Assembly: GCF_003417065.2 (NCBI RefSeq)
Contig: NZ_QVLT01000005.1
Span: forward strand, 1-64,000
Origin: Hymenobacter lapidiphilus
Lineage (GTDB): Bacteria; Bacteroidota; Bacteroidia; Cytophagales; Hymenobacteraceae
Direction of reading: 5' to 3'
Length of the DNA stretch: 64,000 bases
Below the pieces are notes generated by a model that saw only the letters and a list, made by a program, of their open reading frames with translations, had not been told where the DNA came from and searched no databases. Both the position numbers and the translations under genes were made by a program. How positions within the stretch are numbered: the first letter of the stretch is position 1; every line of letters starts with the position of its first letter. Positions 17,701-27,049 of the stretch are shown one piece after another.

Positions 17701-19019
17701 TTAGACGGCGTCGGAAAGGCTGGTGAAGGTGAAGTCGCGGATTTTGAGCGGGGGCACGAGGTTGCCGCCCGCGCGCACGGGCTTGCCGAAGGCTTCGAGG
17801 TTGTTGAGCATGATAATCGGGCTCTCGTTGAAGCGAAAGTTCTTCACCGGAAACTTGATCTGGCCGTTTTCGATGTAGAACGTACCGTCGCGCGTGAGGC
17901 CGGTGTAGAGCAGCGTCTGCGGGTCGACGGCGCGGATGTACCACAGGCGCGTGACCAGAATGCCCTTGGCCGTGCCCTTGATGAGGTCCTGCACGCTTTG
18001 GGTGCCGCCTTCCATAATCCAGCCGCCCGGGCGCGAAATGTCGGGTATGCCGGCTTTCTGAGCCCAGTAGCGCGAGGAGTACAGGTTCTTTACCACCCCT
18101 TTCTCAATCCAGGCGGTGCGCTGCTGCGGCCGCCATCGCCCGAGAAAACCAGGTCGGGTAATTCGGCGTTGGCCGGGTCGGAGTAGATGGTCACGCGCTC
18201 ATCAAAGAGCTTTTCGCCCTTGCGGTTGCCACCACCTTTCTTGCCCAGAAATGAGCGGCCTTCGTCGGCGTTGCGGGCGTCGAAGGAGCCCATCATATTG
18301 TCGAGCAAATCCACAGCCGCGGCGGGCTCCAGAATTACGGTGTATTTGCCGGGCTCCAGGGCCTTGGCGTTGCGCGAGCCAGCCGCCTTATCGGCCGCAA
18401 TGCGGGTCAGGGTTTTGGCGTCGAACTTGGCCGCGTCGTTGTAGTCGGCCATGGCGTAGCCCGAGCCGGTGCCGTCGGGTGTGCGCACGGTCACGCTGAA
18501 CTCCAGGCCCGACTGCTGCTGGTAAGCCTCCAGGCCCTTGCTGTTGCGCTTGGCAATAAAGCCGGCCGAATCGTTGAGGAAAGCGGCCGAGCTAAGCTTC
18601 CGCTCGTCGCTGACCACCATGCTGCTGCCCACCTGGGCGGCGCGGTAGTCGGGCGTGATGTCGGCCGTGGCTTTGGCGAAGCTGTTGGTAGCGGGCAGAT
18701 ACTTCTGGGGGCCGAGCAGGGGCATGTACTCGGGGCTTTCGGGGGCGAGGCGGGCAATTTCCTCGGCCCGCGTTACGCAGGTGCGCAGCGTGGCGTCGTC
18801 GAACTGGTTGCAGGTGGCAACGCCCGAACGCTTGCCGAACCGGGCTTCCACCGCCAGGCTCACGTTGTCGATGCCGCCGCTGGTGCTGATGGCGTTGCGC
18901 GCCGAGCGCACGTTGCCGCCCGACTGCCCGCTAAGCGTGGCTTCGCACTCGTCGGCTTTGCTGAACCCGAGCACTTTGGTAAGAATCGCCTGCGCTTCGG
19001 TCTGAGAAATAATGGCCAT
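17701..19019 (-). CDS. pmbA: TldD/PmbA family protein, PmbA-like, copy 2, frameshifted
   Basis: About 439 aa with one missing base near 18127-18133 restored: GDG followed by RPQQRTAWIEKG aligns residue for residue with GEGLPVKRMTWIDKG of copy 1. The rest is clearly paralogous to the gene at 14387-15712 (start MAIISQTEAQAILTKVLGFS, C-terminal LKIRDFTFTSLSDAV identical in type). Like copy 1 it lacks a zinc motif and a signal peptide. It follows TldD copy 2 by 99 bases. The frameshift may be a sequence error, since both halves show normal conservation. Confidence 0.8.
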
Positions 19020-19030
19020 GTTTTAGTATT

Positions 19031-19121
19031 TAAGCTGTTAGCTGAGAGCCGTTCGCCAGTAGCTTTTTGCTGGGCCTCCTAAGCGGAGGCTGGCAGCTAT
19101 GAGCCACTAGCCAACAGCTTA
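19031..19121. repeat. Hairpin region between pmbA-2 and tldD-2
   Basis: TAAGCTGTT (19031-19039) pairs with AACAGCTTA (19113-19121), and an inner GCCTCC/GGAGGC stem sits at 19074-19090. The outer arms are shared with the gap between pmbA-1 and tldD-1, showing that they predate the duplication or were copied with it. Confidence 0.6.
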
Positions 19122-20768
19122 AATTTTACGGGCGGTATTAATCACGTTCACGTTGTTGAAGCGCGTGGTGGCCGAGCCGTGGCTCACGGCCGACACCTGG
19201 CTGGGCTGGCCTTTGCCGTCGAAGAAGGAGCCGAACATGCGGTAGTCCGACTCGTCGCAGATGGCCGAGCAGGAATTCCAGAACTCCAGCGTGTTGGTCT
19301 GGTAAGCCACATCTTCAAGCATGCCGGCAATCTTGCCCTTCTCGATGGCGTAGAACACCTGCCCGCCAAACTGCGAGTTGTAGCGCTGCTGGTCGATGGA
19401 AAACGAGCCGCGGCCGGCAATGTAAATGCCCTTATCCACCTTGCTAATCATCTCGTCCACGCTCAGCTTGCTGGTGCCGGGCTTCAGGCTAATGTTGGGC
19501 ATGCGCTGAAACTGCACCGTGCTCCACGAGTCGGCGTAGCAGCAGCCATCCGACTGCTTCTGATTCACGATGTGGGCCTGGTCGCGGATTTTCTGGTAGT
19601 CCACCAGCTTGCCCTGGTCGATGATGTTCCACTCCTTGGTCGGTACACCCTCGTCGTCGTAACCGACCGCGCCCAGCGAGCCGGGCTGCAGCTTGTCGGC
19701 CACAATGTTCACCAGCTTCGATCCGTAGGGCTGGCCCTTGGCCCGCCACTCCAGCGTCGCGAACGAGGTGCCGGCGTAGTTGGCCTCGTAGCCCAGCACC
19801 CGGTCCAACTCCGTGGGGTGGCCCACCGATTCGTGGATGGTCAGGCCCAGGTGGTTGGGGTCGAGCACAAGGTCGTACTTGCCGGCCGTCACCGATTTGC
19901 AGGTGAGCTTTTCCTTGGCCTGCTTGGCGGCCAGGGCGGCATCGGCCAGTATATCGAAGCTGTTTTTGTAGCCGATGAGGCCCGTGCCGGCCGGGCCGGC
20001 AATTTTATCGGCCGCCTTGGGCTGCAGGTACTCGTAACCCAGACCCATGGGCGAGCTTAGGGCATCACGCGAGCGGAACTTGCCGCTGGCGCGGTCGATG
20101 GCTGTAACCGAAAAGTTGGGCCAGATGCGGTGGATATCCTGGTCGATATAAGAGCCATCGGTGGAGGCGAAATACTTCTGCTCATTCACCTGGAACAGCA
20201 CCGAATTCACGAACGAAGCGCCGTTGTCCATGGCGGCGGCGTTGGCCGCTAGCAGCAGGTCAACTTTGTCCTTCACCGGCACCTCGAAAGCGTTGACCAG
20301 AATGGGGGTTTTCCAGCTCACCACGCCCTGGCCCTTTTGGGCGGCCAGTTGCACGGGCTCTTTCTGCACTTTGCTGTTGGCCTTGGCAATCTGCACGGCC
20401 AGCTGGGTGGCCTTGGCAATGCCGGCCTCGGTTACCGTGTTGGTGGCCGCGAAGCCCCAGGTACCGTTGGCAATTACCCGCACCCCGGCCCCGAAACTCT
20501 CGCCGCTGGCAATGTTTTGCACCTGCTTTTCGCGGGTAAATATGCTCTGGTTGAGGTAGCGCCCGATGCGCACATCGGCGTACGTAGCGCCGGCCGATTT
20601 GGCAGTATTCAGCGCCACATCGGCCAGGCGCTTCTTCACGGCCACATCGAGGCCCGGCTCCAGCAGGCGGGCGGGGTCTACGAGCGAGCCGCCGAAGCCC
20701 GGCACGGCCGGCAGCCATAGGGTACCGGCCGCCAGGCCAGTGAGGCCCACAAAGTCACGTCGTTTCAA
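19119..20768 (-). CDS. tldD: TldD-like metalloprotease with Tat leader, copy 2
   Basis: 549 aa if it starts at TTG 20768, which gives LKRRDFVGLTGLAAGTLWLP, the same twin-arginine leader that copy 1 begins with ATG at the equivalent codon. No in-frame ATG lies nearby, and the longer frame to 20846 also opens at TTG with unconserved sequence. Zinc motif HESVGHPTE is present (LGLTIHESVGH), as are the SDGCCYAD block and C-terminal GSATTRFNNVNVIN. The gene heads the four-gene array tldD-2, pmbA-2, tldD-1, pmbA-1. Expected to form a heteromeric peptidase with PmbA; the target peptide is unknown and no peptide-precursor gene was found beside it. Confidence 0.88.
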   Translation of the reverse strand: MKRRDFVGLTGLAAGTLWLPAVPGFGGSLVDPARLLEPGLDVAVKKRLADVALNTAKSAGATYADVRIGRYLNQSIFTREKQVQNIASGESFGAGVRVIANGTWGFAATNTVTEAGIAKATQLAVQIAKANSKVQKEPVQLAAQKGQGVVSWKTPILVNAFEVPVKDKVDLLLAANAAAMDNGASFVNSVLFQVNEQKYFASTDGSYIDQDIHRIWPNFSVTAIDRASGKFRSRDALSSPMGLGYEYLQPKAADKIAGPAGTGLIGYKNSFDILADAALAAKQAKEKLTCKSVTAGKYDLVLDPNHLGLTIHESVGHPTELDRVLGYEANYAGTSFATLEWRAKGQPYGSKLVNIVADKLQPGSLGAVGYDDEGVPTKEWNIIDQGKLVDYQKIRDQAHIVNQKQSDGCCYADSWSTVQFQRMPNISLKPGTSKLSVDEMISKVDKGIYIAGRGSFSIDQQRYNSQFGGQVFYAIEKGKIAGMLEDVAYQTNTLEFWNSCSAICDESDYRMFGSFFDGKGQPSQVSAVSHGSATTRFNNVNVINTARKI

Positions 20769-20885
20769 ATTGATGGATTTTGGGTGGAGGAAGGAATTCG
20801 GCAAGAAGGTACAGCCTTCGTTGCATTTGTTGCAACCCACAGACAAAAAACCCGTAGCGGGGCTGCATTTGGTTTGATAAAAGGG

Positions 20886-20972
20886 AGTAGGGGCGGGGCT
20901 TGCTCCGCCCGCCGCACCAACGAACCGGGTGCGTACCGTTTGACGACGGGCGGGGGCACGTCCCGCCCCTAC
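20886..20972. repeat. GC-rich imperfect inverted repeat upstream of tldD-2
   Basis: AGTAGGGGCGGG at the left and CCCGCCCCTACT at the right pair, with partly matching inner arms. It occupies the 247-base gap between tldD-2 and mcrC. No T-run; looks like a dispersed repeat family separate from the GTCATGCTGAGC type. Confidence 0.65.
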
Positions 20973-21015
20973 TTCATTTTAGCTGACTGTTCCGGCAGGC
21001 GAGTACAGTGCGCCT

Positions 21016-22047
21016 CTACGCCACCAAGGCCAGCAAATCGGCCGCAATACCTTCCCAAGGTTGGTTCAGGTCGATGGTGACCACGCGCACGGGGTGGCCG
21101 CCGAGGGTATAGCGCAGGTCGACGGCCTGGGCCGCGGCGGGATAGAGCAGGATGCCTTCGAGCGTCTGGCCGGGGTGGGCAGGCTGGTTTTGCAGGTAGG
21201 CGTAGAGCTGGTAGAGGTGGGGCGAAATCAGTCGGGCCTGGTCGTGGTGGCGCTTGAGGGCGGCGGCGTAGTACTTGGTATCGAGGATGATTTTGCGGTC
21301 CGGGCTTTCCAGCGAGGTGTCCGTAATCATGGCCGGCAGCAGCGCCAGCGCCTCGGGCGTTTCGGCCGCCGCCTGCCAGGCAATAGTCTCCGACGATACC
21401 CGAAACTGCCGCTGCTCCAGCCGGTAAAAGTTGCGTACGAACTGCTCGAACAGCCGCGCCATTAGTGGCTCGTCGCGCCGGAAGTCGCGGAAGCGGGCCC
21501 GGCCGTAGGCATTGGGGGCGGGCAGGGCGCTCAGGTGCAGCAGCTCGCACACGTTCAGCAGAAACCCGCCCAGCCCGGCCGGCCGCAGCCGCCGCGCCGC
21601 CCGCAGACTGGCCGCGCTCAGGGGCCGCGCCACTACCGCCGCCGGAAACCGCCGCAGTGTCTGCCGGATTTGCTGGCGCTGCTCGGTCAGCAGGGCCCGG
21701 CTGCGGCTCAGCTGCTGCAGCGTACCCAGCAGCAGCCCGGCCAGCGGCGCGTCGGGGCTCAGCTCATCAAAGGCGCACACGGCCCGGCCCCGGCGAGGCA
21801 AATCCTGGCTCAGCGTGGGCGTGAGCAGCACCCGACCCCGCAGTTCCGGTAGCTCATCCACCCGCTCGGCATAGGCCACTGGCAGGCCCTGGCGCAGCAG
21901 CCGGCGCGTGCCGCTCAGCAGCACCTGCGCCAGCAGCGGCAACGGCCGCCGAAACTCCTGCCCGCTCACCGCCCGCACCTCGGCCTCCTCGGGCAGCCGG
22001 TTCCAGGCGTAGCACAGCAGGTAGTACAGGTTCTGGATGGGAATCAC
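21016..22047 (-). CDS. mcrC: McrC-like restriction endonuclease subunit
   Basis: 343 aa. It begins IPIQNLYYLLCYAWN, the standard start of McrC/LlaJI-type nuclease subunits, and carries a PD-(D/E)xK-type core near residue 255: Asp before the segment ESPDRKIILDTKYY (D...DxK). McrC is the nuclease that works with the GTPase-like AAA+ protein McrB to cut modified or specific DNA. It lies downstream of mcrB with a 149-base gap that contains an imperfect inverted repeat, unusual because mcrB and mcrC normally overlap or nearly touch. No separate methyltransferase gene is present, so a type IV (modification-dependent) system is likely. Confidence 0.88.
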   Translation of the reverse strand: MIPIQNLYYLLCYAWNRLPEEAEVRAVSGQEFRRPLPLLAQVLLSGTRRLLRQGLPVAYAERVDELPELRGRVLLTPTLSQDLPRRGRAVCAFDELSPDAPLAGLLLGTLQQLSRSRALLTEQRQQIRQTLRRFPAAVVARPLSAASLRAARRLRPAGLGGFLLNVCELLHLSALPAPNAYGRARFRDFRRDEPLMARLFEQFVRNFYRLEQRQFRVSSETIAWQAAAETPEALALLPAMITDTSLESPDRKIILDTKYYAAALKRHHDQARLISPHLYQLYAYLQNQPAHPGQTLEGILLYPAAAQAVDLRYTLGGHPVRVVTIDLNQPWEGIAADLLALVA

Positions 22048-22079
22048 GGGCGGGTTGTCAGCTTTTAGTTGTCAGTGCT

Positions 22080-22185
22080 GGAACGTCATTCAGAGCGAAG
22101 CGAAGAACCTCGCGCGTAGCCGTTGCGTGGTCATCCGTTCAAGAATACCAAGCGAGATTCTTCGCTGCGCTCTGAATGACGTTCC
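22080..22185. repeat. 34-bp inverted repeat between mcrB and mcrC
   Basis: Arms 22080-22113 and 22152-22185 pair with two mismatches. The core GGAACGTCATTCAGAGCGAAG belongs to the same family as the repeat at 39749-39866 (GAACGTCATTCTGAGCGAAG). Confidence 0.85.
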
Positions 22186-22196
22186 TGTACCAACCG

Positions 22197-23570
22197 TTAC
22201 AACCCCGCCAGCAGCTTCTTTTTCTGGGCAGCAGCTTTGGCGGGCTGGTCGAGCCAGTAGTCGTCCAGTAGCGGGCCAATTTCCTGCTCCAGAATCAGGC
22301 GCAGCCAGCTGGCGGCTTCGGTGGGGTGGGTGGGGGGCTGGCAGAAGTAGCTGTGGCCCACGCAGAAATCGGGGCCCAGCTCGGGGTCGTCGGCAATGGT
22401 TTGGTTGAGGTCGAGGAGACGGGCGGTGAGCTGCCGGGTGAGGGTAGATGGCACGCCGTGGGCTGTCAGCAGTTCCCGGAGCGGGTCGCCAAACTCGGGC
22501 CGCAGACTTATGAAGGCGAAGCGGCGGCGCAATGCGTAATCGAGCGGCGCCAGGCTGCGGTCGGCTAGGTTCATGGTGCCAATGACGAACACGTTTTCGG
22601 GCACGAAAAAGGGCGGGCTGCCGGCCGGCGCATAGGGCAGGCGCACGGCGTGGGCGGGGCCGCGCTTGTCGGCCTCCAGCAGCAACAGCAACTCCCCGAA
22701 AATACGCGCCACGTTGCCCCGGTTCAGCTCTTCAATCAGCAGAAAATACGGCTGCTCGGGCTCCTGCGCGGCCCGGTGGCAGAACTCCACCAGCAGCCCG
22801 TCGCGCAGCCGGAATGTGCCCCGCTCATCGGGCCGGAAACCCTGCACGAAATCCTCATAGCTGTAGCTCGGGTGAAACTGCACCAGCTCGACGCGGGCCG
22901 GGTTGGTGCTGCCCTGCGCCAGCCAGGCCAGCCGCCGCGCCAGAAACGTTTTGCCCGTGCCCGGCGGGCCCTGCAGCAGCAAATTGCGCCGCCGCGCCAG
23001 GGCCGCCTGTGCCGCCGCCAGCTCCTCATCGGCCAGGAACAGCTCGGCCCGCGCCATTTCCCGGGTGTAGGGCGTGGGGGCCGGCCGCTGGTAAGTCGCG
23101 GGCGGCTCGTGGGCTTCGGCCGGCTCGGTGGCTGAGGTTTCGTCGGTTTCCGCAGCCGCAGCCGCGGCAGCTTCTGCGGCTGCGGGTGTAGTGCGGGTTT
23201 TTTTGGCTGGTGCGGCTTCGCGTGGCGAGCCGGTGTAGAGGTCCTCCAGCTGCTGCTGGGCGGTTACGTCGCCGTTGAGCAGGGGCGAGTTTTCGAGGGT
23301 GGGGCGCTTGGTGGCAATGGTAAAATCCAGCGCCTCCAGGGCCTGGTTGGTCGGCTCGCCGGCTCGCAGCGGCCACTTGGCGCCGGTCAAGCCGGTGGCC
23401 AGCTCGTAGGCCCGCTGGGCCACCCGGCGCGGAGCGTAGCGCCGGCCCCGGTACACGAGGTCGTACACCGTGCTCAGCGGCATCCGCGGCCCCTCGGCAT
23501 CCAGCTCGCGCAGGGCCTGCAACACCTGTTCGCGGGTAATGGGTGGATTGTCGGGGGCAGAAGTCGGCAT
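22197..23570 (-). CDS. mcrB: McrB-like AAA+ ATPase of a restriction system
   Basis: 457 aa. Walker A GPPGTGKT (201-208), Walker B LLIEELNRGN (277-286) and the McrB hallmark MNLADRS (333-339), followed by the LRRRFAF arginine finger region. The N-terminal about 90 residues form a winged or head-type module (STVYDLVYRGRRYAP ... EPTNQALEALDF) resembling the head domain of ScoMcrA-like restriction proteins, expected to read modified DNA. A low-complexity Ala/Glu linker (residues about 115-165) joins the two. mcrC lies downstream. The system would restrict foreign DNA in the cytoplasm. Confidence 0.88.
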   Translation of the reverse strand: MPTSAPDNPPITREQVLQALRELDAEGPRMPLSTVYDLVYRGRRYAPRRVAQRAYELATGLTGAKWPLRAGEPTNQALEALDFTIATKRPTLENSPLLNGDVTAQQQLEDLYTGSPREAAPAKKTRTTPAAAEAAAAAAAETDETSATEPAEAHEPPATYQRPAPTPYTREMARAELFLADEELAAAQAALARRRNLLLQGPPGTGKTFLARRLAWLAQGSTNPARVELVQFHPSYSYEDFVQGFRPDERGTFRLRDGLLVEFCHRAAQEPEQPYFLLIEELNRGNVARIFGELLLLLEADKRGPAHAVRLPYAPAGSPPFFVPENVFVIGTMNLADRSLAPLDYALRRRFAFISLRPEFGDPLRELLTAHGVPSTLTRQLTARLLDLNQTIADDPELGPDFCVGHSYFCQPPTHPTEAASWLRLILEQEIGPLLDDYWLDQPAKAAAQKKKLLAGL

Positions 23571-23847
23571 CGAAGGCTAAAGTACGAAGCAGGGCAGAAC
23601 CGGCGGATTAAATTCTGTCATCCTGAACCTATGAAAGGTCTTTATTAGAAAGCGGTGCGGAAATTCCGCTTCGGGCCAAGTGGCACTTGCCAGTGCGAGA
23701 GTGCTCCGGCAAACATGCCCCGACAACTCCGGGAAGGGGACAAGTCTGCCCGACAACGCCGAATCTGGCTGTCGGATGGCCCGGTACTTTGGCAATGGCC
23801 GCAGGTTTGCCTAGATTCCCAGTCGAAAAAGCCTCTGGCATCCCGAC

Positions 23848-24306
23848 ATGTATCACCTGGTTTATACGAGTACCGCCACCATGCCTTTCGCTCCCGCCGA
23901 GCTGCAACAGTTTCTGGTGTGGTGGCGGGCCAATAATAGCCGGCTGGGCCTGACCGGAATACTGCTCTACAGCAACGAGGGAGATATTATGCAAGTGTTG
24001 GAAGGCGAGCAGCCGCAGGTGGAGGCCTTATTCGCCGTTATCGAGCAGGATTTGCGGCACCGCAACATAATCAAGCTGGCTGCCGGCCCCATTGGGCAGC
24101 GGCTGTTCGGCGAGTGGGCCATGGGCTACCGGATGCTGGATTCGGCCGCCTTGCACTGCCTGGCCGGCTACGCCAACCCCAACGAGCCCGATTTTCTGGC
24201 CGCCCTCGCCAGTGCCGACGCTGACAACGAGCTGCTAAGCCTGCTGCGCGAATTTGCCGACGCGCCCCCCGATGAGCTGCCGCGCTGGAACCCTGCCGCT
24301 ACCTGA
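23848..24306 (+). CDS. BLUF domain blue-light sensor
   Basis: 152 aa single-domain protein. It reads MYHLVYTSTAT with the flavin-contacting Tyr6, then NNSRLGLTGILLYSNEGDIM with the conserved Asn, and QVLEGE with the switching Gln next to Met. A C-terminal about 50-residue helical extension ends in WNPAAT. BLUF proteins bind FAD and rearrange a hydrogen-bond network on blue light; single-domain forms act through a partner. No output domain or obvious partner is adjacent. A strong terminator follows at 24317-24360, so it is a stand-alone transcript. Confidence 0.9.
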   Translation: MYHLVYTSTATMPFAPAELQQFLVWWRANNSRLGLTGILLYSNEGDIMQVLEGEQPQVEALFAVIEQDLRHRNIIKLAAGPIGQRLFGEWAMGYRMLDSAALHCLAGYANPNEPDFLAALASADADNELLSLLREFADAPPDELPRWNPAAT

Positions 24307-24316
24307 ACCGCTCCTA

Positions 24317-24360
24317 AAAGCAAGCGCCCCCGACGTATCAACGTCAGGGGCGCTTGCTTT
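24317..24360. terminator. Terminator after the BLUF gene
   Basis: AAAGCAAGCGCCCC pairs with GGGGCGCTTGCTTT; near-perfect stem of about 18 bp with a short loop. It lies between the BLUF gene and a convergent lipoprotein gene and can serve both strands. Confidence 0.8.
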
Positions 24361-24435
24361 GAATGGTAGCCGAAGTCCGGATGGGCGCCACTGTTACGTG
24401 GCGGTTTCCGCCGCGCCGGTTCACGCATCTACCGC

Positions 24436-25473
24436 TTATTGGTACTGAATGTAGAGCGGCGAAGGCGTGAGGGCAATAACTTCCGAAGGCGTCATGATGT
24501 GGTGGGGCTTGGGCCGGGCGTCGTACTCGTAGAAGATTTTGAAGCCGGTGTACTGCACGGGCTCGTTGGCGACGTAGGCCTTGTAGGAGTCCTTTTTCAG
24601 CACGGGGTCGCCGTGGCCGTCCATGTGCATGACCACCTGCACGCGGGGGTCGAGCTTGATGTTTTTGTAGTTGCTCACCATCTTGCGGGTGAAGCGGTGC
24701 ACCGTCAGCACCTTGGGCGGGAGCTTGTTTTCGCTCACGATGCGCGCCAGGAAGTTGATGGTGAAGTTGATGTCTTTGGCGTCGAGGGTGCCGATTTTCT
24801 GGTTGGGGCGCACGCCGGGCATGGTCGCCAGCGAAAACTCGGGGTCGATGCCCAAATGAACGATGGGGTCTTTGAGGTACTGCTCCAGCTTGGGAAGCTC
24901 GGTCTGCAGGGTGCTGTGGCCCGGCTGAATGTCGAGGAACACAATTACATTGTGCTCCTTGCCCCAGCTGATAACCTCCTCAATAGTGGCTTTGGAGTTC
25001 ATCAGGCGCCATTTGCCATCTTTGCCAGGTGTGCCCTGGGCCGTGATGGTGACGTTGTGGATGGCACCCTGCACGGGGCGGCTGGGGTCGGCAGCCTGCC
25101 ACTCGCCCAACACCTTTTTCAGCTTCCGGAACATCTGCTCCTTGGGCTCGCGGCCCAGAATGCCCATGCCCTTCGAGCGGATGTTGCCATAAAAGGCCAC
25201 AATGCGCTTGCCCGGCAGAATGGCGCCCGGTAGCTGGCCGCTCACCTTCACAATCGAGTCGGCCTTGAGCGAGTCGCGGCGCATAGCCAGGCGCTGTAGC
25301 GCAGCCGAATCGAGCGGGGCGGGCTGCGTCACCGAATCGGCGGCCAGGGTAGCGGCTTCGGAGTCGGTGGCCGAGCGCGAGCCGCAGCCGGGTAGCGTAG
25401 CGAGGGAAAAGGCGAGGCCCAGGGCAGCCAGTGCGGGGGCCGTGAGGCGAGTAAGCGTAGAGAGGTAAGCCAC
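24436..25473 (-). CDS. Uncharacterised lipoprotein, alpha/beta-barrel-like
   Basis: 345 aa. Signal peptide with lipobox LPGC (Cys near residue 30) predicts a lipoprotein, then a Ser/Ala/Asp-rich linker. The globular part alternates strands and helices: GKRIVAFYGNI, NVIVFLDIQPGHS, IVHLGIDPEFSL, KVLTVHRFT, VQVVMHMDGHGD, a pattern like a (beta/alpha)8 barrel with acidic residues at strand ends (DIQ, DPEF, DGHGD). That resembles a glycoside-hydrolase or phosphodiesterase-type fold, but I do not recognise a family and claim no activity. Convergent with the BLUF gene; no operon partner. Confidence 0.8.
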   Translation of the reverse strand: MAYLSTLTRLTAPALAALGLAFSLATLPGCGSRSATDSEAATLAADSVTQPAPLDSAALQRLAMRRDSLKADSIVKVSGQLPGAILPGKRIVAFYGNIRSKGMGILGREPKEQMFRKLKKVLGEWQAADPSRPVQGAIHNVTITAQGTPGKDGKWRLMNSKATIEEVISWGKEHNVIVFLDIQPGHSTLQTELPKLEQYLKDPIVHLGIDPEFSLATMPGVRPNQKIGTLDAKDINFTINFLARIVSENKLPPKVLTVHRFTRKMVSNYKNIKLDPRVQVVMHMDGHGDPVLKKDSYKAYVANEPVQYTGFKIFYEYDARPKPHHIMTPSEVIALTPSPLYIQYQ

Positions 25474-25652
25474 TAAAACAACGGGAATTGAAGGCGAATG
25501 GAATTGCTAAGGTAGGAGGTTTCCACCCGAAATCAGAATGCCCCGGCCGGCAGCTGGCTGCATAAAACGCGCCTGCGCCCGCCTTGCTGCAACTACTAAA
25601 ACGCCGACCACAGCAGTGCGGGCGGCGTTCTAGGAGAGAAGATAATCGATGC

Positions 25653-27049
25653 TTATTTCAAGGAAAACGTGATGGGTATAGTGTATTCCACGGCCACCGC
25701 TTTGCCCTCCTGTCGGCCCGGCGTCCACTTTCCGGGCAGGTTGCGTACGGCATTCAGGGCGGCGGCATTCAGGGCCTGGGCCGCGGGCGTTACGATTTTA
25801 GTGGTCTGCGGCTCCCCCTTGCTGTCCGAATAGCTAATTGAGGTTTCGATGCCTTTCTGAATATCAATAGCCTGCATCGAACCATCGGCCCCAATAATAA
25901 ACCGCACGAATACTTTGCCCTCCAGTTTCTCATTCAGGGCAATAGGCGGGTATTGCGTGAGCCTGCCAATATCGGTCAGGAGCTGGGTTTGTCCGCCGGC
26001 GTATTCGGGCATCTGCTCCACGTAGGTGTAGGCAGGCGGTGGCGGTGGTGGCGGCGGGGTAGTCGCGTTGGCAGCAACAGGGGGTGGCGGCGGCGGTAAT
26101 ACGTTGTCGAGGTCCTGCTCGCAGGCTACAAGCAGGAGCAGGCTGGCGCTTAGGGGCAGTGGGAGCCAGCGTTTCCAGCGGTGGGCGGGGGCGGCGGTAG
26201 TCAGCATACGGATCCGGGTTAAGGTGAGGGAGTGAGTAAAAGAATGGGTAAGCGCCAGGTGGGGACTGAGCTGGCGCAGGGCCAAACGGGCCAGCAGGGC
26301 CGCGTAGGAAGCCGGGTCGGGAGGGGCGGCAGTGGCTTCGGCCGGTTGCAGCGTGCGCAGGGCGGCGGCATCGGCCAGAAACTCGTGGATCTGGGCCAGG
26401 GCCCGCGGAAACAGGTGGGCGAAGGGGTTGAACCAGAGCAGGGCTCGGGCTACTTCCAGCAGCAGGCGCTGGCGGGTGTGGCCCTGGCGTACGTGGGCCA
26501 CTTCGTGGGCCAGCACGGTGCGGGCCTCGGCGGGCGTGAGCGGGTCGGTTTCATCCCAGAAAATCCAGCGCCCAAACGAGCTAACGGGCCGCCGGCCGCC
26601 GGTGTGCACCAGCACGTAGCCGGGCCCCGGGGTGCGGGGCAGCCGGCGGGTTGAGAGCCAGAGGTGCGCCACCTGCGCCAGCAGCGCAGTAGCAGCAACG
26701 CCACCCCCAGCACGTATAGCCCCGGCAGCCATTGGGCAAAATCGATGACCACGGCGGGCAGGGCAGCTTCGGGGCGTACCGTGAGGCCGGGTAGCCGGGC
26801 CTGCACGAGCGCGCCGGTAGCGGCTATCGGTAATTGGCGCAGCAGGCCGGGCAAGGCCGCCCGCACCAGTAGCGGCCCGAGCAGTGCCAGCCACGGTGCC
26901 AGCACCAGAAACCGCTCGTTGTAGCCAAAAAACCGCTCTGTCCGTAGCGCGTAGCGGTAGAGCAGCCAGCCCATGCCCAGCACCAGCGTGCTTTGCAGGC
27001 CCCAGCTAAGCAGGGCGGCCGTCGTGGTCGGAAACAGGGTCGGAGGCAT
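25653..27049 (-). CDS. M56 family peptidase with C-terminal TonB domain, frameshifted
   Basis: About 465 aa with one missing base near 26684-26690 restored. N-terminal helices (WGLQSTLVLGMGWLLY and others), then the zinc motif HEVAH with QGH downstream and NPF...E typical of BlaR1/MecR1-type M56 peptidases. After a helix near residue 290 follow a Pro-rich stretch (VLPPPPPPVAANATTPPPPP) and a TonB C-terminal domain (YAGGQTQLLTDI ... GKVFVRFIIGADG). Family members sense a signal at the membrane and cleave the paired BlaI-type repressor. It overlaps the BlaI gene by 44 bases, so the two are coupled. The TonB fusion is common in Bacteroidota. Confidence 0.82.
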
